Part shown: in pieces, positions 32,440-43,996 of the stretch
How the letters are laid out: each line of letters starts with the position of its first letter
Numbering within the stretch: position 1 is the stretch's first letter
Assembly: GCA_014058105.1 (NCBI GenBank)
Contig: JACGCM010002837.1
Location: forward strand, 167,049 to 231,048
DNA: 64,000 bases
Reading direction: 5' to 3'
Source of the DNA: Kingdonia uniflora
Lineage: Eukaryota > Streptophyta > Magnoliopsida > Ranunculales > Circaeasteraceae
Translations under genes and position numbers: made by a program
Notes under the pieces: model-generated
Seen by the model: the letters and a program-made list of their open reading frames with translations, nothing else
What the model was told of the DNA's origin: nothing
The model's database searches: none

Positions 32440-34477
32440 TCAAGCAGCCCCTCTAAGTCCTTAACTCTGAGGTACAGGCTCTCTACTTCTTACAATATTA
32501 AATATTATGAGAAAATAAATTGGCAACATCACAGCAAATGTCACATTACAGCGTCCGAATTCTCTTTTGAAATACAAAATTATATTACAAATCACCCTAC
32601 CTTATTAGCAGATTTACGATTATCTTCATCGGTCTTCTATGAAACAATGTTCAGACCGTTCCCCACTACCTCCTCCTCCTCCTCCTCCTCAAACTCCTCT
32701 TCTTCAAAGTTCCCAGCACTAAAAGCCACAACCTGCTCCTTCGTATACCCAATCTGGTAAAACTTCATAACAAGATTGTTCTGAGAGGTAGAAGACTCTA
32801 AGATTAATCGCTCTGCCCCTGCCTCACTTTTTTCTAACTTCAGCTCTGGAGCCTTCCTCTCCCGCTTGAGCTCCAGCCGAGATGCTTCCCTCTCCTGAAC
32901 GAGCTTCAGCTCGAACTGGGCATTCTCTCCCTCCAGCCGAGCTACACTTTGTTTTAGCTCGATCGTCCTATCTTGGAACCCGAGCTGACCACCCTTCAAA
33001 GACCGAACAAACTATAAACAAAATAATTGTCAGCTCGCAATAAAATAACAATACATCTGAGGTCAAAGATTACTCACCTTGCTGATCTCTTCCTCCATAG
33101 TAGCGACTCCCCTTTCTCGGACAACAGTTCGAGTTTTTACCTCAATGGAATCGAGCTCCACCTCAGCAGTCGGCTTCACCTCAGCCTCCTCGGCAACCTT
33201 TAGCCCTACTCTCCATCACCTTCTGCGCCTTTACAGGAGAATTGACCTTCCTCATCTTACTACCTTCTTCAACACTGTCCGACGTGGTAAAATAAGAAAC
33301 ATGCCCCTTTTTTATGCTTTTTCTCTTTGCAAGGTTCCGAGCTGCTTTGCTCAAAACAGTGGCCATTTCAGCAGGTACATCTGGTATTGTGTTTATCAGT
33401 ACAAACTTTAAAGGAGTATTGTACTCAGAAGTTTACATATTTTCTTCCGCAGCACCAGGAGCTTTTTTAATCATTTTTCTCCGAGTCTGAGCTTTCATAA
33501 CTTTGACGCTCCTACTCACTGCCTTCTTATACCTGCTAATACCAAGTTTCTCAAAATAGACCCGAGCGACAGAATCTATGAAAGATTCCTTTCTAGCAAC
33601 TTTGGATTTAACACCTGCAAACAAGATCAACGAATTCAACAAATAGCTTGACTATATATATATAGCCCGGGCATACAAATAATAGTTTGATATTAAAGAG
33701 TATACTTATCCTCTATTATAGTTCTATTTTTAAGTTCCAGGGATCCTCATCAGGCCACTGGAAACAATCACCCGACACCCATATAAGGTTGTCATTTCAC
33801 ACTCGCCCTGCTGAAGACATGTCGAAGAAAGATGGTCACGATGAGCTCGAAGAGAGGTATGCACCATGAGTTGCTGTGACATACTTCACAGCATAATATT
33901 CCAAGATATCCATGACAGTTATCCTACTACTACTACCCAATTTAGCTCATCTTTCATTAAAGACCTCGTACACATGAATTACCTCCCAAAAATTGCAATT
34001 CAACTGGGCCGGACAAGCCCCAATCACGTTTATGATAACCTTAGCCAAATTACTCAAGGGCACCGTAAGTCCATAGTCGAACTGCGATAAATAACAACAA
34101 AACACGTCAGTTCGACTATCCTTCACAATACCCTAGATATACTCCAAAGAAACTTTATCCCCCAACTCCCTGTACTTCTTCTCTTTCGCAAAATTAGGCA
34201 GCAAGTAAAGGTACTCTTCTCCCTTTATGGTAGTATACTTCCTAAAGAAATTTCCCTTATACCCAAAGGCATTCCCCCAGGCACCGTCTATACTACTTTT
34301 TGCCTTGCAAAACTCCCTAAATCGATTAGAACCCACAGGATACTCAATGCGAGATTCCTTTAATCAGGGCCATTCGACAATATCCTCTACACTATCGTCA
34401 TTTCCCTCTACATCTACCTCAACAGATACCTTGCCTACGCAATCTAAATCTTTCTCACAACCAAAGGTCGACGCCAT
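32440..34477 (-). pseudogene. Antisense gene C of E2 (intron-containing, nuclear/coiled-coil protein)
   Basis: Starts at ATG 34477. Exon 2 (to about 33711): SRIEYPVGSNRFREFCKA, FGYKGNFFRKY, FDYGLTVPLSNLA, IGACPAQLNCNFWEVI, LEYYAVKYVTATHGAYLS. Exon 3 (33614-33078): FIDSVARVYFEKLGISRYKK, MATVLSKAARNLAKRKSIKK, then KMRKVNSPVKAQK, a basic nuclear-type signal. Exon 4 (33011-32601): SVARLEGENAQFELKL coiled coil and a run of glutamates. Exon 5 ends VEKNSSAEL-stop. Intron borders follow GT...AG except the first coding donor, which is ATAAGT. Stops: TGA after EWP, TAG in exon 4. It resembles gypsy-associated antisense ORFs; exact function unknown. Confidence 0.65.
33012..33077 (-). other. Predicted coding intron between gene C exons 3 and 4 in E2
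   Basis: 66 bases with donor AAG|GTGAGT (33077) and acceptor TTGTTTATAG (33012). It interrupts the frame at the same residue as in E4 (50369-50435) and EA (62908-62976). Confidence 0.65.
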
Positions 34478-34483
34478 ATCTCA

Positions 34484-34755
34484 CTACAGAGAAAATAGTT
34501 CTACTTTACCGGAAGCTTTCCTGAACAACCTACAGATAGGCGGAGGTATTTATTAAATACTAATACATATTTGCACATACAAGTTCTATAGCATACGTAT
34601 TTTCATCACATACACAATTTATAATTTCCAAATCGATTTATTTTTTCCAAAAGTTTTATTTTTTTATTTTTTCTTTTGGGGGAGGATTACATCCTTGTTC
34701 CATCACAATAGAGAGTAGTAAATAAACTTTTCAAAAAAAATTCATTGAAACTTAC
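34484..34755 (-). other. Predicted 5'UTR intron of antisense gene C in E2
   Basis: Donor AAG|GTAAGT at 34755 and acceptor TTTCTCTGTAG at 34484, just before the ATG at 34477. The pattern is shared with E1 and E4. Confidence 0.6.
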
Positions 34756-35000
34756 CTTCGATACTAGAGAGAGAGTCTAAAGCGTTGGTCCGCACGAATT
34801 TGCTCAAACTTTGTAACATCTTGAGAACCCTCTCGAACTCAGCCTCCTCTTATTGTGGAAAATGGAAATTCCTGGACTCTTAACTCCTCTTATCTCTTCC
34901 TCTTTTAATGGAAATGGGATTCACAGTTTTAATTTCTCTCTCTCTAACTTTTTTCCCCTGTTTATACTTTTTTGTATTCGGAGATGAAAGAGAAGAGGTA

Positions 35001-35006
35001 CTTATA
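35001..35006 (-). promoter_or_regulatory. TATA box of antisense gene C in E2
   Basis: The minus strand reads CTATAAGTACC, about 245 bases upstream of the 5'UTR donor. It is conserved in sequence and position with E4. Confidence 0.6.
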
Positions 35007-35422
35007 GACCTTTCCCCAAACCGCTGGCAGTTTTGCGCTTCCAGATAAACTATCCTCGATTAATAAATCGAGTCGTCTCTCCTTCTAAGCCTGTCAGACA
35101 TTTTGTACCGCTTCGGTGAAACTACCTTACCATCATTACACCAGATATTATATTTTAGTGTAGCCCCACTCTTTTCACAACGTCCCAAACTCATGATTTT
35201 GATGAAGTACGACAGATTGTCTACTTTAAAGTTCCTTGTATGTTTGTTTGCCTATTTATACACCTCGGCTATAACGTCACTATCAAATGGCAGTACAAAT
35301 TCAAAAAGAAATGCAGTTTTAACAACAGCCCTGTTCATAGCCTATTTTTGTGAACAAAATTTCTTCATGCAAATAGTTTTTGGCAGTTACACTTTTAAAA
35401 TTCAAAACCAAAAACAGAACCG

Positions 35423-35761
35423 TCAATCACTCCAATCTCCTAGGTGCTTGCACTTGAAGAAACTGACGTGCCCAGGGACAACACAAGCTTTCAGTCGCCC
35501 TGAGGCGATGTTCATATACTCGTTGATGATCTCCTTCCTTGCCAACATTAGCACAAACTCCTTGCGATCTTCAACGGACTGCCAGCATATTCGGATGGAC
35601 TCCGACCAATATACTCGGTTCAGTTCCTCACCCCTCTCAATATCGTCCATACCTTCATAGTTCGCTCGAGTCTCGAGTAGAACTGCATCATAGCCTTGTT
35701 GCCCGAAGACAGCTTCCCTTATCTCATTGATCTTAAATGCAAAACGCATATCGTTTAACAC
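35423..35761 (-). CDS. Antisense ORF B of E2
   Basis: An uninterrupted 112-codon frame starts MLNDMRFAFKINEIREAVFG and has QQGYDAVLLETRANYEG, RVYWSES, DRKEFVLMLARKEIINE, SGRLKAC and FFKCKHLGDWSD. It aligns without gaps to E4 ORF B (53140-52802). A TATAAGG lies about 90 bases upstream. It is charged and soluble-looking, with no signal peptide or membrane segment. I do not recognise a family. It is the only antisense frame that is fully open in two copies. Confidence 0.6.
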   Translation of the reverse strand: MLNDMRFAFKINEIREAVFGQQGYDAVLLETRANYEGMDDIERGEELNRVYWSESIRICWQSVEDRKEFVLMLARKEIINEYMNIASGRLKACVVPGHVSFFKCKHLGDWSD

Positions 35762-36349
35762 TCGCGCTACAAGAGCTCTCTATGAATGGGTTTTTATCAT
35801 TTTTTCTATAAAAAATTACTTTTACACGTTTACACCTTATACACTAATTTTTCCACGTCAATACTAATCGGTTAATAGCACTAGTTTTCTGTATAACAAT
35901 ACGCAATGAATTTCATTTTCGAGAACCCACTCTGTACGGGTTCAAACTACTTTAAATTATGTGTTCGCGCTTCACAAAGCTTTGTGAATATTACACTTCG
36001 AGCAGGTAGCAACCACTTGAGACAAGCTTGAGCCATATTACAGGTCGGCAATTTATGTTGACCGACTAGCTATTTACGCTATCTCATCTCACTAGATACT
36101 ATGTTACAGCTCGCAGATATGTCAACTACAATTTTCGCTTAACAAGAGACAAAAAAAAACACTCATAATTTTTATGAAGTTCGATTTGCATCTAACAAGT
36201 TCATTATAGGACTAGCTTTTACAAGCTCGACATTACATAATGTTTTCAAAGTACAGGAACAGGACTAGCATTACAAGACTACCTTCTTCAAGCTCGGCCT
36301 TACAAAATAAATTTCAAGTCCAAGAATAGGTTCCCAGTTTTTACATGGC

Positions 36350-36886
36350 AGAGACAATACCGACCTTCCAGAGAGTCCTCTGCTCCAACTCTAAGTATCC
36401 AAGACTGTAACAGGTCAAACCCCTCTTTGCCCTTCATCTCCCTGCAGGAAGAATTTAAAGAAAAAGAGGAAGAAATCCCACTGTCCGATCTCTACAATTG
36501 TTTGCCACCTCTTCCATAGCCAACCGCTGAAGCGCAAACGAGTGAGGAGAGGGCACAAGAAATCCCTTTTCCACGTTGCCCAAAGCATCATAGGATAGAA
36601 GGATAAACGGTACTCCGGCAGGAGGTCCTCTTGGTGCCAAGAAAATGATCCGTCTTCCTACCGCCATCCCCACCACCAGAGAAGTGACAGAGATTAAAGG
36701 GATTCCTACCTTAGAAATTAGAACATCATTAGAGACCAGGAGTTCTGCATCGCATACACCCCGGCCGCTAAATCTGACACTCCATAATATCCTAAAGTAT
36801 TTCAATCAACACTCCTTCAACAGAACAGCAAGAAGAAATCCCTGCAGATGGTAATAAAAGATGCATATCCGAAGTTTCTCCATCAT
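36350..36886 (-). pseudogene. Antisense ORF A of E2
   Basis: From ATG at 36886 (MMEKLRICIFYYHL) through LLAVLLKEC, one TGA, LKYFRILWSVRFSGRGVCD, SNDVLISKVGIPLIS and RRIIFLAPRGPP, then FILLSYDALGNVEKGF. The open part from 36805 is 116 codons. It matches E1, E4 and EA. A TATAAAT stands at 37050-37056, about 165 bases upstream. Confidence 0.55.
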
Positions 36887-37049
36887 GGCAGAAAAAGTAG
36901 AATGATAAACTTGATTCCCCATCTTCAACATGATGTTAAGAAGGTACGCATCATAAAAAAAATCAATTTTTTTCTCTCAAAACAGATAAGTTAGTTTTTC
37001 TATGCAGAGAAGATTTATTTCAGGTTATACTGCGATGACATCTCGCAAC

Positions 37050-37056
37050 TATTTAT
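37050..37056 (-). promoter_or_regulatory. TATA box of antisense ORF A in E2
   Basis: The minus strand reads TATAAAT, 231 bases inside the 3' LTR. It is conserved with E1 and EA; in E4 it is changed to TATAACT. Confidence 0.55.
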
Positions 37057-37276
37057 ACAGTTACCACATTTAATGCGAAGAAAAATTCCAAAGCAAATGC
37101 AACTACTCAATGCATGGGAAAACCAACAGACTGCGCGTCAATTAATCACACGTCATGCATTAAAAGCAACCACTCATCAATACGGACGTTCCAGTTTTCA
37201 AGCATCTGCCTACGTCATCACGACGTTACTAATTTTAGGATTTTTCTCAACTGAAGCCACTTGTGAGTTCAGTTGT

Positions 37277-37287
37277 GAGGGGGCGAT
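37277..37287 (+). other. Polypurine tract of E2
   Basis: GAGGGGGCGAT directly precedes the 3' LTR. Confidence 0.7.
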
Positions 37288-37885
37288 TGAAGGGACCTAT
37301 CCCTCGAGCTTAGGACATTTAAACTTATCACTCGAGCTTTGCAGTACGCAATCTCATTCGGTAACAAACTTACGCATAACAGGCACGCAATATACACGTT
37401 AGCAATTATACATCGACCATGAGCTCAAGCGGAACGTGGGTCATCCACAACAGATACTAACAGAACAAGTCAACATACACCTATTTCCCACGAGCTAGCA
37501 GTTACACACTCAACTTCCGATGATCCTCACTTTTAGGAGAACATGTTCAAGTACGATGTCAAGCTGAGGGCAGGATCTATAAAAGGGCAGAGCTCCTAAG
37601 GAAACAGGACGGCCAACAGATAACTCTACACATACAATTATCTGATCTTAAGCTATCTATTTTCTTAGACGAACTCTTGTAATCAGATTCTCCATCTCAT
37701 TCAAGCAATAATACGACTTTACCAAAATCCTCCACTCGAGGTCGTGGTTTTTACCTATTTTCTAGTTTTCCATGCTACATCTTCTGTATCAAGTGTTATA
37801 TCTTTATTTAATTCTATCCATAGTTATTCTTGGTGTAAGGATCGATTTTGAGCTATTTCGAGCTTTGTGAAATTTGGTCCCTACA
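37288..37885 (+). repeat. 3' LTR of E2
   Basis: It runs from TGAAGGGACC to GGTCCCTACA after the PPT GAGGGGGCGAT, with TATAAAAGG near 37577. It is homologous to 23952-24553 throughout. Confidence 0.9.
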
Positions 37886-37998
37886 GCTACAAGAAATCAT
37901 GATCAAAACTAAGGTAACATAAAGCTACAGTTTTGGGGATACATTGTCTCTTCAAGTTGTAATTGTACATAAACTACCAATCAAGCTCAGAGTAAGAA

Positions 37999-38315
37999 TT
38001 TTGGTGAAATGCCAAGCACCGTCACCAGGGTGGTTTAAACTAAACACTGATGGCTCTTCTCTGACCATAGGATTATCTGGGGTTGGAGGCATCATAAGAG
38101 ATTAACATGGAGAAATAAAACTGGGTTACAGTATTGCTCTAGGTACTGGTACAAATTTTGGTAAAATGCCAAGCACTGTCACCGCGGTGGTTTAAACTAA
38201 ACATTGGTGGCTCTTCTCTGAGAATAGGATTATCTGGGGCTGGAAGCATTATAAGAGATTCATATGGAGAGATGAAACTAGGTTACAGTGTTGCTCTAGG
38301 TACTGGTACAAACAT
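37999..38315 (+). repeat. 157 bp tandem duplication in the LINE RNase H
   Basis: The block starting TTTTGGTGAAATGCCAAGCA at 37999 is repeated from 38156 at an offset of 157 bases, both ending GGTACTGGTACAAA. The second copy joins to the rest of the domain. The copies differ at about ten positions. Confidence 0.85.
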
Positions 38316-38496
38316 GACAACTGAGTTATATGGGTTACTCCATGGCCTAATCCTATGCAAAGAGAATTACTGGTTTCCACTTGTGGTTAAAATGGATGCT
38401 GAGGTAATAGTCAACTGTTCCAAACAAAGAAGCTTGTGCCCTAACAAGTTTTAAACAATATAGAAGATGGTAATACCACTCAGCCAGGAGCTGTAG

Positions 38497-38553
38497 ATCA
38501 CCCGGGCCATATGATAACTTGTTGGTATAGCATAAGAAACCATCACCCGGGCC
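38497..38553 (+). repeat. 12 bp direct repeat ATCACCCGGGCC flanking 33 bp
   Basis: Identical 12-mers at 38497-38508 and 38542-38553 flank a short AT-rich stretch next to the EA LTR. It could be the footprint of an excised or truncated insertion. Confidence 0.5.
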
Positions 38554-38556
38554 TAC

Positions 38557-39156
38557 TATAGGGGCCTAATTTCGTAAGAGCTCGAAATAGCTTGAAATTG
38601 GTCCATACACCAAGTTAGCCTGTGACAAAAATTCACAAAGCAGTAAATGATTGACACAGGTGATTTAGTGTGGAAACCTATAAATAGGTAAAAACCATAA
38701 CCTCGAGTGGAGGATTTTAGTAACTATAGTATTATTGCTTGAGATGGAGAATCTAATTACAAGTGTTAATCTATGGGTTAGATTGCTTGATCTCAGATAG
38801 TTGTATGTGTCTGAATTTGTATGTTGACCGTCCCTTCTCGTCTGGAGCTTTGCCCTTTTATAGACCTTAATCTCAGCTTGATATCGGGATTGAACATGCT
38901 CTCCTAAAAGTGGGGGTCATGGGTAGTTAAGTGTATAATTGCTAGCTCGTGGGAGGCGGGTGTTAGTTGATAGGTTTTGTTTACATTTGTTGAGGATGAC
39001 CCATGTTCTACTTGGGTTCGTAGTCGAGGTATAGCTGCTTACGTGTATGTCACATGTATGTCTGCGTGAGCCTGGCACTAAATGAGATCGAATGCTCCAT
39101 AGCTTGAGGGATGAATGAGCTTAAGTATTCCAGGGCTCGAGGAATAAGTCCCTAGA
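38557..39156 (-). repeat. 3' LTR of EA (inverted relative to the window)
   Basis: On the plus strand it runs from TATAGGGGCC to GTCCCTAGA, the reverse complement of the LTR family of E1-E4. The minus strand has TATAAAAGGG, CACGAGCTAGCAATTA and CCATAACCTCGAG-type blocks matching the other LTRs. About 600 bp. Confidence 0.85.
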
Positions 39157-39170
39157 ATCACCCCCTCGAA
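39157..39170 (-). other. Polypurine tract of EA
   Basis: The minus strand reads CGAGGGGGTGAT directly before the LTR, as in E1. Confidence 0.7.
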
Positions 39171-39374
39171 ACTGAAGTCACGAGTAACTTTAGTTGAGAA
39201 ATTCCCTGAGTACCTGGAATACCGTACTGATGTGTGTCCTTCCTGGAAAACATATGCTGCATTTAATGTATTGGGCATGTGATTGATTGACGCATCTGAC
39301 TGTTGTTTGTCCAATGTACTGGGTACGTTGAAGGTTGCGCTAGAAATCAAAGTGCCATTAAATGCTGGACACCG

Positions 39375-39382
39375 TATAAATA
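39375..39382 (+). promoter_or_regulatory. TATA box of antisense ORF A in EA
   Basis: TATAAATA lies 219 bases inside the LTR on the strand opposite to gag-pol, 168 bases before the ORF A ATG. Same box and spacing as in E1. Confidence 0.6.
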
Positions 39383-39549
39383 ACAGGGAGATCTCTTCGC
39401 CGTTGAACCTACAATAAATCCTTTTCTGCAAATAAAAGGAAAAAAAAAATTGTTCTTGTGAAAAAAATATATTATATTTTTAGATTGCGTACCTCTACTA
39501 CTGCTATGGTAAAATGAGGCGTCGAGTATACAATTCTAGGTTTTTTGCC

Positions 39550-39890
39550 ATGATTGAGAAACTTTGGATACGATACTTTAGCTATTAGATGTGGGAATCC
39601 CCTTCGTGGGTCTGTCTGGGGAGCAGCATTGGAAGTGTCTCCGTATATTGGTGGTAGATAGATGTAGAGGCCAGTGTGTATGCGAAGCAGTACTCCCGGT
39701 TTCTTATGGTGTGTTGGATTCTAAGGTAGGAATCTCTTTAATCTCTACCAACTTTAGGTTGGTTGGGTTTACTGAAGAAGAGACGGTGGTAGTGAGGGAG
39801 GGAGACGGAGGCTGGAAAGTCACTCTTCTGCACCATCATCTTCTCTTGCCGTGAAGAAGGCTCCCTTTTTGGATCCAGAACTGAGATTTC
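39550..39890 (+). pseudogene. Antisense ORF A of EA
   Basis: It starts MIEKLWIRYFSY, then a one-base shift, then the shared part: WKCLRILVVDRCRGQCVCEA, SYGVLDSKVGISLISTNFRL, EEETVVVREGDGG. Reading frame and residues agree with E4 more than with E1/E2. It ends LLLP-stop. Function unknown. Confidence 0.55.
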
Positions 39891-40619
39891 CAGTTCTTTC
39901 TTTTCAGAAGAAAACTGATAAGTTTTCCTGTTGCGGTCTTGGATTCTTCAAGCTTTTCCAGAGATTACCCCGTAAAAAGTAGATGGAAGATCAGCCTTGT
40001 CACTGCAATGAGAGAAGAACTGGAAGCATATTCCTACAACTGTAATAACCGAGCTGTAAAGCTAGTCTTGTAACTTTAAGAAATATCTGTAAAAATGAGC
40101 TGCAAAGCTAGTCCTGTAAACGAACTTGTTAGATGTAAATTCGAGCTAAATGAAAATTTTGAATTTTTTGTATAACTTATTGATACATGAATAGTTGTTG
40201 ATGAATCAAGTTATTATTGCGTAAAAATAGAAATATCAGTTGTGCATAGTTGTACATGGATAAAAAATAAAATGCACTGTGAGATATAGATCGAATTGTG
40301 TTATAGGAAGAAATCGTGTTTTGTTCGATAAAAAGGGGGGCTGATAGTAGCTCGATAGAGAGTACTAATGAAAGCTCGATAGAAGAAGCTGATTGAAGCT
40401 TGAGTTGATAGTGGATAGAAGCAAATATAAATGGATAACTATAAGACGTGATTGGAGTCACCAACTAATATACCATATCACACATCTGTGATCGAGCAGT
40501 TTATTGTAAAGATTTATGCTCGAAATATGACTGTCTGCAAAGAGATACAATTTAAATTTGAATTTGAAAAGTTAAAACTGTCGAAACAGTAGTTGTTCTA
40601 AAATTGTGGTGAATTACAT
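39891..40619 (+). other. EA antisense-locus spacer before the E3 insertion
   Basis: It is AT-rich with several AGCTCGATAG-type echoes near 40350-40400. It corresponds to the ORF A to ORF B spacer of other copies. ORF B itself is not recognisable in EA. Confidence 0.4.
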
Positions 40620-41216
40620 TGTAGGGACTTATCCCTCGAGCTATGGATACTCAAACTTACTTAACATTCGAGCTATGGAGCACTCGATCTCATCCAGTAC
40701 CAGGCTCACGCATAATAGACACGTGATATACATGTCATTAATTACACCTCGACTACGAACTCAAGTAGAATGTGGGTCATCCTTAGCAAATGCAAACATA
40801 ACAAGTCAACTACACCTATCTCCCACGAGCTAGCAGTCATACACTTAACTACCAATGACCCTTACTTTTAGGAGAACGTGTTCAAGCATAATATCAAGCT
40901 GAGAGTCAGGTCTATAAAAGGGTAGAGCTCCAAAGGAAATAGGACGGTTAGCAGACAATTCTAGACATACAATTATCTTATATAAAGCAATCTAGCTCTT
41001 AGATTCATGTTTATAATCAAATTTTCTCTCTCAAGCAATAATACTACAGTTACTAAAATCCTCCCCTCGAGGGCGTGGATTTTACCTATTTACAGGTTTT
41101 TCCCGCTAAATCTCCTGTATCAAGTGTTATTATTTTCTTAATTCTTGTCATAGGTGTTCTTGATGTAAGGATCGATTTCGGGCTATTTCGAGCTCTTACC
41201 AAATCAGATCCTTACA
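40620..41216 (+). repeat. 5' LTR of E3
   Basis: TGTAGGGACT to GATCCTTACA, with TATAAAA at 40913-40919 and a G-box CACGTG at 40720-40725. Confidence 0.88.
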
Positions 41217-41237
41217 TTTAGCACCATCTGTGGGAAT
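41217..41237 (+). other. Primer binding site of E3
   Basis: TTTAGCACCATCTGTGGGAA follows the LTR, a decayed form of TTTGGCGCCGTCTGTGGGAA. Confidence 0.65.
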
Positions 41238-41297
41238 TGCACAGTTTTCCCACATTCTCCAAAGCCACGCTGATATTAAGCAATCAAATATTCAATC

Positions 41298-42990
41298 ATG
41301 CTACAAACATGTCAATCTTTGGGAGCTCACCCCGAGAGTTCGAGGGGACCTGATCAGGTCACTGAACTTCGGGCAAGCTTAAATGCCGAAGCCAAAAAAT
41401 GGTGTCAGCTTGAATGCCAATTCGTGGTTGATTGGGGACTCTGAGAGAAGGAACTAGAGCGAGAGCGCCAGGCTCGAGTACTAGAAGCAAAGAAATAGGA
41501 AGCTCAGATGTTAGCTTTCTAGACAGCTCTGAAAACTTTACAGAGTAACCAGCCACAAGTAGCTCTTAGGGAGTGCGAGAAAGCACCTACAACCTTGAGG
41601 GTTTCCGTACATGAGAGTTTAGGTCCATATGGGAAACATAGTGCAGGCGCTTCCAGAGTTCACAACGAAGATCCACAAGTGCCAATAGTCTCAATTCATT
41701 TGGGATGAGAGGCACAAATAGATATCAGCAGAGATTGCAGGCCTTCAAAATAGCCAGAGGAGGACTACGACCTCCTTACTGACCACCGGTTCACCAACAT
41801 TTGTGTGAAGAAATAGGTGACCATATTCCTAGGCCTATACGCCAAACAGTTCTAGTAGTTTAGGCAATTCCAGCATTACGGCAGTTCCAGCAGTTCTAGC
41901 AGCTCCTATCCCTCAGTATTATATTACTCAAGAGCTCATAGATCAGCGCATCTGAGAGATTATCAAAGCAACAACCCTAGATACAAAGGACGAATCAAGT
42001 AAGTTACAAGGAAGTCCAATTGTTAAAGATTTATTCGACATGGTTGTTCCAACAGGTTTTCATATACCCAAGATCTGCAAATACAAAGGAACTTATCCCA
42101 GGTAGCATATTCAGTAGTTTTGTAATTCTTTGGGATTGTATTCGAATTTGAATCACATCATCTGTCGGCTTTTCATTACCAGTCTCCAGGATGAACCCCT
42201 TCGGTGGTTCCACTCTCTGCCTGAAGGCTCGATTCATACTTTTGACTAGCTGCAAAAGACCTTCCTCAAGGCGTATGCCCACAACAAAGATAAAGAGAAG
42301 AACTTATATTCTCTTATCAGTCTCAAGCAGTCGCAAGGTAAGAAGCTTGAAACATTTTCCAAGAAGTTTCTCGAGCTTGCCCGGAAGGTCGACAATCTAG
42401 ATCAGAAGTCAGCTGTATCCACATTCACCGATGCTCTACAGTTCGATTGCAAAACTAAAGAGCACTTCTTCTTGAATAAACCTAAGAATCTCAATGACAT
42501 GATCAGAAAGTCAACGACTACATCAATCTGGAACGGATGATTTTTGAACGGGGTAAACCTCCAAAGACAGTCCTCAGCACCAAAGTTCCTTCTATAGGTT
42601 CCAGCACCAGTTGCAGCTTGAATGATCAGGGCGATCAGAAATCAGTAAAAATAGAACCAGGAAAAGATAATAACCAGAGGTCGCAGAGACCACCCATGAC
42701 AGTCATACCAAAGTTAAATGTCAAGCTTTCCGTGATCTATAATCTTATTCAGAAAGACGAATGTTTCTGTCCAGCTTGACCTCTCGAGCCAATCGCAAGT
42801 TGACCTTATTGCAAACATCACAAGATCAATCATCACAACACCGACAACTGTTATAGTATAAAGAAAATCCTGTAGCTCATTTTCAAGGACGGGAGGATGC
42901 ACGAGTATATCATCGATATTCCCAGCTATAAAGATAGAAGCTATTTGAAGCAGGTCAAAGTCATTCAAGTAGTTGATCGAGTATAAGAAA
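41298..42990 (+). pseudogene. gag: Gag of E3, with the zinc-knuckle region retained
   Basis: It starts MLQTCQSLGAHP. Blocks include ELRASLNAEAKKW, CEKAPTTLRVSVHESLGP, the Pro/Val spacer made of 9 bp repeats (41857-41910), WFHSLPEGS-type capsid motif and FSKKFLELARKVDNLDQKS. It then continues into FTDALQFDCKTKEHF and LNKPKNLNDMIRK, the part deleted in E1 and E2. At about 42803-42855 a frame gives PYCKHHKINHHNTDNC, a C/H-rich nucleocapsid motif. Many stops. Confidence 0.8.
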
Positions 42991-43139
42991 GGCATCTATA
43001 CCATCTCTACTACAGCAACATGATCGAACTCAACCAGATCTCAAATTCTAGTAAATTCAAAAGGAGGAAGTTGGGCGAGTGTTGCGACCTTGCTGTCCAA
43101 GACAAGGAAGCCAAGCTCCTTCAAGAATAGAGCAATCAT

Positions 43140-43457
43140 CGAATGGGAATCTCCTTTGAAAATTACGACACATGGCATGTGAAGTTTCCTCGTCATGATG
43201 CACTGGTAATCATGCTCAAAATGAGGAACTTCGTAATGCACACCATGATGGTAGACACAGGAAGTGGGATTGAGATCCTTTTTTAGAGCATTATCGACCA
43301 GATGGGACTATTAGATAAGGTCATGCCAAACAATATAGATATCAGTGGGTTCAACAGGTCTAAGGAAGAACAAGTTGGGAAGATCACTCTCCCGATCACA
43401 GCAGGGCCTACCACTATTAATGTTATTTTCTACGTCATCAATGCCAAGTCACGGTAC
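43140..43457 (+). pseudogene. Protease N-terminal part of E3, cut by E4
   Basis: RNEEL-type lead-in MRNFVMHTMMVDTGSGIEILF keeps the catalytic DTG. It then has SIIDQMGLLDKV and TLPITAGPTTINVIFYVINA, ending at SR-Y where the E4 LTR begins. The remaining protease tail should follow E4 but is deleted. Confidence 0.8.
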
Positions 43458-43996
43458 TATAAGGACTTATCCCTCGAGTCGTGGATACTCGAACATGCCC
43501 CTCACTCGAGCGCTGGAGCACGCGATCTCATTCGGTACCAAACTCACACATGGCAGATACGTGATATACACGTCAATAGTTACACATCGACCACAAACTC
43601 AAGAAGAACTTGGGTCATCCACAACAAATACAAGTCGAACAAGTCAATATACACCTGTATCCCACGGCCTACCAGTTATACCCTCAACTGCCCATGACCC
43701 CCACTTTCAGAAGAACCTGTTCAAGCACGATATCAAGCTGACAGCAGGGTCTTGGGAAGACCTCCAAAGGAGAAAGGACGGTCATCAGATTTTCTCTCTC
43801 TCAAGCTATAATATTACATTTACCAAAATACTCCACTCGAGGTCGTGGTTTTACCTTTTGACAGGTTTTCTACGCTAATTCTCCTGTGTCAAGTGTTATT
43901 ACTTTATTTAATTCTTGTCATATGTGTTCTTGGTGTAAGGATCGATTTTGAGTTATTTTGAGCTATTTCAAACTCTTGCAAAATTAGGTCCCTATA
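43458..43996 (+). repeat. 5' LTR of E4
   Basis: TATAAGGACT to GGTCCCTATA, 539 bp, so both ends have TA instead of TG/CA as mutated or family-specific ends. The TATA box position reads CTTGGGAAG, so the promoter is lost. A short deletion near 43775 removes sequence present in the 3' LTR. Confidence 0.85.

Larger units (their letters stand above)
23952..37885 (+). mobile_element. Retand-like Ty3/gypsy element E2 (13.9 kb, near full length)
   Basis: It is flanked by a perfect 5 bp duplication GCTAC (23947-23951 and 37886-37890), with LTRs of 602 and 598 bp. In order: PBS, gag, protease, RT, RNase H, archaeal-type RNase H, integrase, a 3' tandem array of about 150 bp units, then antisense gene D, gene C, ORF B and ORF A, PPT, LTR. 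By eye the LTRs differ at about one base in ten, mostly transitions, so insertion is not recent. It interrupts the LINE ORF2. Confidence 0.92.
37886..38556 (+). pseudogene. LINE segment 3: C-terminal RNase H
   Basis: After the E2 3' LTR and its GCTAC duplication the ORF2 C-terminus appears: VKCQALSPRWFKLNIGGSS (NTDGSS expected, so the first Asp is Gly in this copy and Asp in the upstream duplicate), GAGSIIRDSYGEMKLGYS, TELYGLLHGLILCKE (Glu motif) and KMDAEVIVNC (Asp motif). This is the RNase H of plant L1 ORF2 proteins. The end of the domain is missing at the EA LTR (38557). Confidence 0.8.
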
